Under the pieces are notes generated by a model. It saw only the letters and a program-made list of their open reading frames with translations, was not told the DNA's origin and ran no database searches. Source: Phallusia mammillata (taxonomy: Eukaryota; Chordata; Ascidiacea; Phlebobranchia; Ascidiidae). From it: a DNA stretch of 64,000 bases. Below, piece by piece: positions 1 through 10,283 of the stretch. The translations under genes and the position numbers were made by a program. The DNA lies in NCBI GenBank assembly GCA_003260075.1, contig QLIY01000381.1, forward strand, positions 1-64,000. The letters run 5' to 3'. How positions within the stretch are numbered: position 1 is the first letter of the stretch; the number at the start of each line of letters is the position of its first letter.

Positions 1-383
1 TTGTACTGGTATTTGCTCTCTTCATTTCAATTAAGTGGGTGTTTTTTTTGTAACTTTTTCTCAATATTGTATTTTAAAGATTATTTATAAATAGCGTTAA
101 TTGCACTGTCAAACAAATAATACCCAAACCAGGATAAAACGCAAAACTGGGTTGGGAAGGGGGGGGGGGGGGAGAAGGCTCTCTGTTACGTCACAAAAGT
201 AATAGTTGCTGTGGTAATTGTTACTTTGTACTGGTATTTGCTCTCTTCATTTCAATTAAGTGGGTGTTTTTTTCTAAACTTTTTCTCAATATTGTATTTT
301 AAAGATTATTTGTAAATAGCGTTAATTGCACTGTAAAACAAATAATACCCAAACCAGGATAAAACGCAAAACTGGGTTGGGAA
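1..383. repeat. near-identical direct copies (1-158 and 226-383), likely two haplotypes
   Basis: The first 158 bases recur at 226-383 with a few substitutions. A 14-G run (159-172) ends copy 1, and a 72-G run (384-455) follows the same point of copy 2. Nothing coding is visible. Confidence 0.85.

Positions 384-455
<72 letters not shown>
384..455 (+). other. 72-G tract (probable gap filler)
   Basis: Longest G run of the window, directly after the second copy of the terminal repeat. It generates an artificial poly-glycine reading frame. Confidence 0.8.
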
Positions 456-457
<2 letters not shown>

Positions 458-2418
458 TGTATTATATCGCTAATTTTTATTGAAATGGTAGATCCCGAGA
501 GTTTAAATACCTCAAAAGTCGATCTTGAGTCAAAGAAGGTTAAGCACCCCTGCTACAGCCTTTCCGTTTTTTCGGTTTTCGGGTGTCGAGAAATTGAAGT
601 AAAATCCAGTTTTGGGTACTTTTCGCCGGAATATTTCAGTTTGGAATTGGAGATTTACGAATTGGAAATGAATTTTTCAAAAGGTAAGGCCTTTCCATTT
701 TATCGAATTTCGGGTGTCAAAAAATCGATACAAAGTCTATTTGTCGTTGAGTTTTTCGCCTTAGTAACATCAATATTTCTCACTTGCAGGTAATTGGACC
801 GATAACTCAATTATCCTGATCCTGTCACACCAGAGCAGTCGTTTTTATCCAGTGGGGCATCGTCTTGGGTTGAAAAAAAGTTGAGCGCACCTATGCAAGC
901 ATGCGTTTTCTGATTAGCTGTGGGGGGGGGGGAGGACATATCACAAGATTGACCCACATAAAGTTATATTCTATAGTAGTTACCCATTTTTTTCCGCTTT
1001 TTACAATTTTGTACTTTAAAACAATGACCTGTTTAAAAAATGTTTGGAGCATGTCTGGATATTCTGGACGTAGAAGCTCTGTAACATGTTAAAAGTACAA
1101 TCAAATCAAAGCAAAGGAAGTTGAAACAAACTTAAAAGTATGTTTATGTTGTAATTTATTGTAATTGGTTGTATCTTTTTAAATGCAGTTCATGGTATTA
1201 ATAATCATAAAATTATCTTACACCATTGGGGATTACGTAATGAGAAAACGTTCAAAAATGTCAAAATGTTTGCACCTGCTGTATATATACAACCACAATA
1301 AAAATATTGTATGTTTACGTGGCCTGTTCCATGATTTTTTGTAAATGTTGAAACGTTTACGTGAACTGTACATATTAATATGCGACCCTATCGAAACTGG
1401 TAACATCTCCGCTTCTGTGCCCTCATACAGCTTCATTTTTTTCTCTTATAATAGACTAACCTTTTGCATTTACTTATAGTCACTTTAACTAAAGATAGAC
1501 ATTCAAATAATTTACTCACACAAGAACAAACAACTCCGTACTAGTGTTTCTGTTTGGGCTGGATTATTTGTCCAGCAGAACCTGGGGGTTCAACCACCGC
1601 CAGGGGGGGGGGGGGGGGGGGGGGGGGAACCGGCTGCACCCCACCAGGTTTGTGTGGTCGGTTGCGGTCCAACGGCATAATATACTCAGTAAACTACAAG
1701 CATCACTCAAATAATGGGGCACTTGACTGAATAACTTGTGGTATTTTTCAGTGACCTTGTCGTTTAATCAACTATTGAACATTGACATTGTGTGTCAAAA
1801 AACGTCTTCCTATTAAGTTATAAAACGGCATTTACAATGTGCGGGAAAACAGGTCAAACTGCTGCTGCCTGCTGTTTGATGCCTGTCTTCTTTCAACTAA
1901 AAACAAATCAGTTTCATTCTTTCAACTTGGCTGGACGTTTGCCAAGTTAAAATTTGATCTAACTTTCACATCTATCGCTTTAGTTTATTGCAAGAAAATG
2001 GAACACAGGGCTACAAGCGACGTTGGGTATTACATAAAGCAGTTGTTTATACGGAATCAATTCATCAGGCAAAATAACAGATATGACAGGTTAGGATAGA
2101 ACCTTCAACTGACAGGTTTTTCAATCTCCTTTAGTTTTTGAACTTCTGGCAATGGGTATTAAACGCTTGGGTACAATACATTGTGACTTATTTTCAAGCG
2201 ATTAAAATATCATGACAGTTAAACATTTTAAACAATCTATTGTGATGAGATACTTATTACAGTATCCTTCCGTTTTTAAAGTGGAAAAATCCAACGTGAA
2301 CATCACCGGGTCAATGTAATGTTGGTGTCAAACTATACTAGGATAGAAGAATAAAATTAAGTCAACTATTTAGCAACAAATCCTAACATGCAGTTTTTTA
2401 TTAAAAAAACTTTAATAC
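456..2418. other. intergenic DNA without a supported gene
   Basis: AT-rich DNA between the first contig join and the LRRC27 3' end. It holds G runs at 922-932 (11) and 1603-1627 (25) with no duplicated flanks. The plus-strand frame to 793 has no homology I recognise. A sequence at about 535-555 resembles the inner end of the local hAT termini (GGTTAAGCACCCCTGC). Confidence 0.6.
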
Positions 2419-2424
2419 TTTATT
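2419..2424 (-). terminator. polyadenylation signal of the LRRC27-like gene
   Basis: Minus-strand AATAAA 84 nt beyond the stop at 2508; a second TTTATT occurs at about 2397-2402. Confidence 0.5.
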
Positions 2425-2507
2425 GCAAATCAAGGGGCAATTTGTTAAAATATAATGGAAGTGAAATCAATATGTCAAATAAAAGTAGGACAGAACATCT
2501 GGAGTCA

Positions 2508-5500
2508 TCACATGGAACCAGTTTTGTTGGAGCTGCTCTGGACTGAAGCGGTGTCACCAGTGAATGCCCTAAACCGATATTCTAGTTCCGCGTCTTTTGA
2601 CATCTTGGCTTCTAAAAGTTGCTGCTGCAATTCCTTACTTTGCTGAACAGAAAATTTGTTTTTAGCAAAAACTAAAAAACGCAAATACGAAATCAGCTGT
2701 GTGCAAACTGCTGTCCATTGGTTTAAGGTTGTGCGGCCCGCGGAGACGTTTGAATGTGAAATGAAATGTGGTCCGCTTGGCAATTTCACAGCATTGCTGG
2801 CAAGCAGTTTAAATTATTGTCAGTTATAAACAGACCATTATAGTATACATGCTTGCTAGAATTATATAATTGAACTATTATCACAATTAACCAATTTTTA
2901 CTGGTAGTTGTTAAAAAAACTAAGTAAATACAACTTGTGTTTGGCTATATAAAAGTGTGGCTCGCGGGATAAAGGTCGCACACCCCTACATGTAACGGTA
3001 GTGGACTTCGCTGAACTAAAAAAGTACCCTGCCCGAAAATTTTGGGCTTATAAAATGGCTCCAGAGATGGATAAATCCTTTGTTAGTAGCAAACACAGAC
3101 GGTTCGAATCTGACACTATTCGAATCAAAAAGTCAATTTAACTTCAAAAAATAGAATTCGGTTTATATCGCGGTGGCTAACTTAATTATCCCACTCGTTT
3201 ATGTGTTTTTGTTATTAAAAGTTGTAAATATGCGACGAAACAATTGTTTTTACAATACACGCCCAGGCATTGGCTTTGCGTCGAATACAAGGTAAAAATT
3301 TTGATTAATCATTTAATTAACAAATAAGATTCACTCACAGTTGTTTGGTTAACATGTATCTTACAAGTTGTACTGAATTTTATTTAACGTTTTTTGAACT
3401 GTATTGGTGGATAAAATCCAATTCGTTTAATGCGCTTAACACGTCCACTTTTCGAACTAACCTCTTGCTTTTCCTGCCGATTCATCGACATCAACATTTC
3501 GTCGTCTCGAAGTTTCCTCATTCGCTGGTGGACATCGCTGCTGTATTGTCTCTTCTTCTGTTGGATTGCGAATTCTTTCCTGTTGAAAGTTTTGGCAGCT
3601 TTAGAATTAACGTGATGTTGGATTTATTGACAGCAACGCAAAATATGCCCAAACCGTTATTTTTTGATTATTAAACTATTGTTTAAACAGTTTTTGCTTG
3701 ATGATGTTTAAACTAGTTTTTCTCAATGAAATAGCTTTTTCTGTCCTTGCCTTTGTAAACTATTTTGTGCTACATGCTGTACAAATACCACTAATCGAAA
3801 ACTTCGTTTTTATGGTTTATTTACTCCGAAACTGCATTCAGACCAGGGTTGTACGAGGCAGAGTTGCAAGCGGGCCCGAAATCCAAGCCCCAACCCGGAC
3901 CGAAAGTATAAGCCCGAAGCCCGGCCCGAACCAAAAACGTTTTTGAGAAGCCCGTTTAGGCCCGAAATTTTGATTGACAGGCCTATCCACGAAAGCCTTG
4001 CAACAAAGGATGAGAAAGAAAAAAGAGAAAGACAACAAACACAATGAACAATAGTAGACAATGGGGTAAACAATACGTTTTATAGTAGGGTGGGCATTAG
4101 GTCAAAGCCAGAGACTTGTTACTTAGCTGAGTGATTTTATTAAAAAAAATGGCGGACACGGAACGTAAAGTCAGGCCCGTTTTCTCACAAACACCTAAGC
4201 CCGAACCCGACCCGAACCCGGCCCGAAAAGCCCGGCCCAACTTGCAACTCTGGTATGAGGGTCTGAAACTGGGGCCTAAGCCTGCCATGAACCCAAACCC
4301 AAAACCCGACCCGAACCCGGTTGTATTGATAAAAGCCTGAAATTTAGTGAAAATGTGGCAAAAATGATGTCAAGTATTGAGTCAGGTCCCAACCAATCTC
4401 GTTTTTCGAAACTCAAGCCCGAACCTGACCCAAAAGCCGACTTGCAACTCTGATTTAGACTACTTTCTCAAAAACTGATCTCATCAGGTCTTACTTTAGA
4501 CCGCTGTTTGGTCGACCTATCACACTGCTTAACGGTCTATCCATCCACTTTATATCTGCTTCATCCTGTTCTTCGCTTGCTTGGTTACTCAACTCAAATT
4601 CATCTTCCTCGTTGATCGCATTTGGAATCTCAACAAACAAGTGACTTTTGCCTGCTCTGTTCTGCCTCTTTTTGTTGACACTGACAAAGTTTAGACAATT
4701 GGGATTTTTTAACAAATAAAAAGTAGGGTGCATGGGCTTGAAATGAAAAGTTACGTGTACCTGTTTGATCCTTCGGAAGGTAGAACCCTCTCTACTCTTT
4801 CTTCGCGCAGTTCGCTGTGATGTTGAAGATCTGTTCCGTAGGGAGCCGGCTTTAAATTTATGTCTGCAACAGTTTTGCAAACTAAAGATTAAAGGTGTGT
4901 AGACAATTACGTCTACTGGATCAGGCGTAGCGAGTGCAAGGTTGTAGGTTTTAATCTACGTTATCTAATTTTATATTGTCCAGAGAACGAATTTTGTGAT
5001 GTAAGCTTAGTTCAATTCAGCTGGAACCGAGAGATTAAAAAACCTTCCTGAAACCTAAAAAATCAAACAAAAAAAACTTCCTGAAACCTAAAAAATCAAA
5101 CAAAATTACTCGGCTAAAAAGTCAGGCCAAAAAAATCAGAAAAACGCTTTTCAAAACTGAACCTGTTGTCGATCTTTGAAACTGTCGTTGAAGCCTTTTC
5201 GTTTCTTTTCTCCAATTTTCCAGAACAACAGCATCCCTGAACGCACATGATATGACACAAGCTTTAAAAAACGGGCTAAATCCCCCTCCAAAAAAAATTT
5301 TTTTTTCGCAACTCGGGTCTTATTCTGTTCTGATTCTGACTTTTCAGATGTGATTAACTGTAACTGTACTTGACCTTCCGTCCTGCTCATGTCACAGAGC
5401 TCAGTTTAAAGCTTTTATTAAATATATGCGGAAAGGTCAAGCACAGTCACACAAGCTAATCACACCAAAACAAACAAGAAAACAAACATTATATGGCTTT

Positions 5501-8500
5501 CAATACCTATAGTAAACGATGGTTACAACGCAATTTCTTAAATTATGACCTATGAGTTTTTGCTCTATAAACACTGAAACATGGAGACGGGTGCATTAAA
5601 TCTCTAAATGACCTAATCCAAACTATTAACAGAACAATCTTAGCATTGCTTCACTGCAATAAAAACAAACCACAGTCAACAAAAACTGGGTAGGCAAAAA
5701 AAGCAAAAGAAAACTACACCTGTACATATATATATATATATAGCAGCAAACTTAACAAGCTACTTTCTACAGTTGACATGTGAAAACAAAGCAGCTACGG
5801 TATATACATGGTTTGCGGGATGTTGATAAGTTTGCAACCAGATGCAAAATGAAAATACTATACTAACATGCATTTTTTCGAGTTAAAATACGGCACCGTG
5901 ATAAAGTGGTATGGCACAAATGGGTAAGAACGGTTTATGGCAACCTATGGTTTCACTAATGATCTAACTAACTTCCTGCGCTGGTCAGCATGAGCTACTT
6001 GCCGCTCTTTCAGTGATCGAAGTTGGTCTTTACGTTGATCTTCCTGTTCACGCAACTCTAGCAGTGATAGCTCCTTACCTCGACGAGATCTGCAAAGCAA
6101 AAATAAATGGCATAAAAAACATTTATTTAAACATGAAAATTGATGTGTTAAAGAATGTCTGTTTCGTATGGGCCATGGCAAGGATAAGTAAGCGAAAATA
6201 AGATGAATATTTTATTAAAACTTTTTAAGTTCTGATTGTTATGATTTTTAGTTTCAATTGTATAGGTCTAGTTGTAAATGTAATGTAAAAAGTCTACGGC
6301 AAGGCTGACGCCCAATCTTTCAGACCATATCCGTTAAACCTGCGGTGTACAACTTTTTCGCCATAAAGGCCGCATCATAGGTCATTTTTTTACCAAAGTT
6401 CCCATGTTTTTCGTTTATATATTAATGATGAAAAGATGAAGGATTCATGTTATAATATCCCATCTACTGGTACGTAAAAGTGCAGATGTATTTTGACTTT
6501 GGAACACTATTCACGGATTTTAATCTGAGCAAAAAAATCAGAGCCAGTATATTTGTGTAGAACATAACGACGTTTCGACAAGTGCTATTTTTACTTTATC
6601 TATGGATTTGGCTGTGAGGCCTTTTTTGTATTGTTCCGTTGTTTGTTTTGCTTTTTATTTAATAGTTTCCCATAATAGGCGCACAATAAGTCTAGGGCCC
6701 ATGGTTACTGGGTCGGTATAATAAGTTTCACACCAGCAAAATTCTAACCAGTTTTTAAAGCTAAATGTCCAGCAAGAAAGTTTTAATCAATTCACGGCCA
6801 CCGGTACGTGCATTTTAATATACATGTTTACGGTTGCATACATTCATCTCCGCGGCCGAAGGTTGTGCCATGTGATTGACCAATTTTCGAGTAGTTTTAT
6901 ATTTAAAACGGTAAAACGAATAAAACTTTTGCTCTCTATGAAATTATAAACACTCCAGCTATACAAGTGGTTTGGCTATGAAACGTGACTGAACGAAGGT
7001 TATATTGTCGACATTGACATGACATTGAGGGTCCTGAACCGCTGACTTACTTGTTTCTCAATCCATCCAGGAGGCTGTTTTGCTTTACCCTCATGTCCTG
7101 ATAGGTGGTTGGCTTGTGTAGAGTGGCAGTCGTTGGCGTTAGGGCGTGACGCTGACATGGGAAAAAGACAAGGAATCAATTCATGGGAAAATATGTCAAC
7201 CTGGCGATATCTGATATCAAACGGTCTCAACTATTTTGTAAACACAGAAATCTATACCACCCGTTATTGATACCTGACCTACTGATTGGTACAGGTTGAT
7301 TTCTGCTTTTTGATAATGGGAAAATACATTATCACGCTGGGTACATTTTTGTTTTGTTTGAGAGGATATATTGGGGCATTATGTTAGAACACATTTTAAG
7401 TGAAGTACTTTAGAACACAAATGTACGCAATTGAATCAGCAAAGTCACAAAGTAATCCTTACACTAATTTTATGTTGCAAAAAGGTCAAAATAAAAATGC
7501 TGATTTGTTTTTGGTGCTGTAAAGTCTTCGACTCTGTTTTAAGATGTGAATACCCAGCATTTACAGTTTTTGTAAAACAGTAATATTTAACTTAGCCCAA
7601 GAATTGAAAAAAAAACAAAGTTTCAGTAAGTCAAAAACATGTTTACCATTTTTGGGCAATGTAACACATTTATGCACAAAAAATGAACTAAGTTGCATTG
7701 GTGGCCAATTAAAACATTAGAAGTTAACTATCCATTACCTCTATACAATACCAGTCTGTTTTGGAGCTTACAAGTCATACAACATGATTCACAGAGTTTA
7801 CTTGCCTTAGAAACAAAGGTTTATTCATAAACATCTATTAAGACAAGATTTTTTGATGTGACTAAACTTGGCTAAATGTTTGGTTTTTCCCCATACTTTT
7901 GAGGCAGTTTCAGTTTTTTCAGCAAAATCAAAAACTTACCAGAAGATCAAAATCATCACTCATAGGTGATGGAATATCTCGATCTTCTTGGTTTGTTCCC
8001 TCATCAACAACATCATCTTCTGATACTGAATCCTCCTCATTGACCAAACTCAGTTTTTCAACTTGTTCTGTTATGAGGAAAAGTATTTGATTTTTTTTAT
8101 TATGCCACACCAAAACTAAACAGCAGTTGATAAGCAACTAGTGAATAACAACAAATTAGGCAATTGAATGAAAATGATTTTCCATAAACATTAGGCCTAG
8201 CACATTTCCATTCCCAAAAAAGGAGGACACATTATTACAAAGAACATGATTAAAAAATACTTTGAGGCCCCCAAACAATAAAATCTTTAGAAATTAGATG
8301 GTATGGTATGGAATAGTTTAGATAAAGTTTAACGTTTATCACCTATCTCAACACTAAAATAAGCTTGTATTTTCAAAAAATGTCAAATCTGTATTCTTTA
8401 ACAGAAAGCTAAAGATGTATATTTGGCTGAGGCATAATTGTCAAATATCTATTTGGTAAATCAGAAATTCTTTAAAAAGGAGGACATTTGGGCATGTTTT

Positions 8501-9223
8501 CTTGTCCTAGATTTAAAAAGGTTACAAACTCTGTGAGAATGCTTCATAAACTTACCATGCACTAATGGTGGTTCTTTTGTGCGATTTTGCAACTCTTGAT
8601 ATAGATACGACAAAATGACATAAACACCCTGATCAACAATATGTTGAGGTGGCATCTGTAGGGGGTTTCCACGCAAGTTTAAGCCTATCAAATAACACAA
8701 ATTATGTACACATAAAAACATATTACCAAGAAAGTTTGTTAATGTACCTGTCAAGCATTTAGTCATCCCCATTTGTAATGGTAAATGTGTCAATGCATTT
8801 CCTTCAAGCAAAAGGTTTTTAATAGACCTAAGAAAACAAAAGTGGTTACTTTTAACGAGGTGCATCATTTCAATAGGGGTGGAAGCATGCACGTTTTTAC
8901 TTACTGGTGTCTTCCAATTGAAACTGGGATGCAGGTCAGCTGGTTATTTCTCAAATCTAACCATTGCAAATTGGGCAGATGATCAAAAAAATTGTCTGGC
9001 AACTGTTTGATTAAGTTCTCCTCCAAATACAAGTGCTATAAAGTACAAATAAATTTAACAAACAGTTCAACCTACACTATTTGCAGCACTAACTAACCTG
9101 TATGTGCGGCAACATAAATATCTCCTCTGGAACGGAAGTTATGGACTTTTTGGCAAGGTCCATATATGGATTGTCAGGACTTTGTTGAGTTATAATCTTG
9201 ACTGCCTCATGATTGTTTTTCAT
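2508..9223 (-). CDS. lrrc27: LRRC27-like leucine-rich repeat and coiled-coil protein
   Basis: Spliced minus-strand gene. Exons by GT-AG and phase: 9223-9098 (start ATG), 9035-8905, 8827-8748, 8684-8556, 8067-7940, 7151-7051, 6089-5973, 4881-4761, 4680-4495, 3579-3462, 2642-2508 (stop). Exons 1-4 encode three to four leucine-rich repeats (LYLEENLI, LQWLDLRNNQL, IKNLLLEGNAL, GLNLRGNPLQMPP) followed by a segment like the one capping the repeats in vertebrate LRRC27 (Q-GVYVILSYLYQEL). Exon 5 is acidic; exon 7 and the last exons are charged coiled coil. The junction from exon 7 (phase 2) to 4881 (needs phase 1) does not fit directly, so at least one exon is missing, perhaps inside 5390-5151. A minus-strand AATAAA lies at 2424-2419. 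The family's molecular role is not established. The assignment rests on remembered similarity; the exon chain itself is well supported. Confidence 0.68.
2960..2988. mobile_element. degenerate hAT-type terminus in LRRC27 intron
   Basis: GGCTCGCGGGATAAAGGTCG followed by CACACCCCTA resembles the right end of the window's CAGGGGTG...CACCCCTG elements. A possible left half (GTGCGGCCCGCGG) lies at about 2730. No target duplication was found. Confidence 0.3.
3859..4252. mobile_element. hAT-like MITE, CAGAGTTGCAAG family, with 8-bp target duplication
   Basis: Termini CAGAGTTGCAAG and CTTGCAACTCTG are perfect inverted repeats. Flanks GTACGAGG (3851-3858) and GTATGAGG (4253-4260) match at 7 of 8 positions, the hAT signature. 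The interior is rich in CCCGAACCCG and GGCCCG strings, has no transposase, and is 394 bp long. It sits between the last-but-one and preceding LRRC27 exons. Confidence 0.8.
4261..4452. mobile_element. second, older copy end of the CAGAGTTGCAAG family
   Basis: CCCGAACCCG-type interior ending in CTTGCAACTCTG at 4441-4452, adjacent to the complete copy. The younger element probably inserted into this one. Confidence 0.55.
5151..5382 (-). CDS. possible missing internal exon(s) of the LRRC27-like gene
   Basis: After an acceptor-like GCAG at 5384-5383, an open frame rich in Q, E, S and K (starting TEGQVQLQLITSEKSESEQ) runs on the same strand between the exon ending at 5973 and the exon starting at 4881. 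Entry phase 2 fits the upstream exon, but I find no convincing donor leaving phase 1 as the next exon requires. The second half passes through an A9/T8 tract and looks non-coding. An alternative is that exon 7 ends earlier (before GTAGCT) and a short exon ending GGAAG/GTCAAG is used. Treat as unresolved. Confidence 0.25.
6335..6873. mobile_element. degenerate hAT element in LRRC27 intron
   Basis: The left end CTGCGGTGTACAACTTTTTC and right end GCGGCCGAAGGTTGTGCC match the termini of the element at 10653-11491 with substitutions, and the subterminal GGCCRCCRGTRCRTGCAT segment is shared. No clear target duplication remains, so it is an older copy. Confidence 0.5.
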
Positions 9224-10283
9224 ATTTACTTTTTGTTGCAAGTCTTGGTAACCAAATTTGGCACCAAAATTGTAAGTAACTAGTGTGTTTTAAACATAAA
9301 ATACACTGGAATAAACACTTTTCAAAATATGCACATGTGTTTAACTGACAATTCATCTCGAAAAATCATTTGCCAGTAAAAAACTTTAATCATAAAATTA
9401 AACAGACAAATAATAAACTGCTAAACTTTAGACACATTTTCAACATTGGATTAGTAGACAACTTGACAGTTGACACTTTTTATGAAACAAAAAATGCCAA
9501 AAGTTTATTTAGTTTAAGTTTACAATGAACCTAACTTTGGAAACAAACTTAACAATCATTTTGTGTCCGCACGTTCCTGCCTTTTCCTGCCTAGTGTCCG
9601 CCAATCTTTGTTGTTTTTGAAATTGACAACATCTCTCAACAGCTTGAAATAAGTCTACACCAAGCCATGTACACATAACAACCACACAAACATCACCGCT
9701 TCCATAGAAATTTTAAAAATCAGTAGTGTTGGCGGGCTGCCAGCAAACGAAAACCATACTATTAGTTGAAAAATACTACTTTAGGCATTAGAGTACAAAC
9801 ACAATTCACAATATAAAGCATCTCGAATAACATCAGCTAAATACATAGTTGGCTGAAATTAATTAAACCGAGAGGAGCACAAAAAGAAACAAAGAAATTG
9901 ACAGAACAAGTCGGACACAACATACAAGCACAATTTATGTATGATTTCAATGATATTGCATATAATTTTAAGGCATAGACTAGGCTACGTCAATTGGCTA
10001 AACAACAGCAAAGCACACACCTAAGTTACATCGGCTGAAAGTGCATAATTGGGCCAACATGGACGAACTTTCTTTAAAATACAGAGAAAATATAAAAGTT
10101 ATAACTAACACGCGGACGATATAACCAGGGGTATTTAAAGAAAGCATTGACAACAACTTAAGGATCTTATCATGATCTTTTTAGTGTAGCCTAATTATCT
10201 ATTAACAGTTTTACAGTGTATAGTTTTAGAAAAAATACCCAAAGAAACACGAAAAATAATACGCCAGTCGGGTTAAAGTTTAA
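9224..10283. other. intergenic: LRRC27 promoter side and desaturase 3' side
   Basis: About 1.06 kb between the LRRC27 start codon and the desaturase stop; both genes are on the minus strand. AT-rich, no open frame or repeat recognised. It should hold the LRRC27 promoter and the desaturase 3' UTR. Confidence 0.6.

Noticed and set aside
326..793. 155-aa open frame with long poly-glycine
   Set aside because: The glycine tract is the 72-G artefact; the remainder has no splice context or family resemblance.
3101..3111. GGTTCGAATCT, resembling a tRNA/SINE B box
   Set aside because: No A box at the right distance, no cloverleaf and no terminal repeat; chance occurrence in an intron.
4900..4975. 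tRNA-like stretch (TAGCGAGTGCAAGGTTGTAGG)
   Set aside because: Arms do not pair into a cloverleaf and the B-box position is degenerate.
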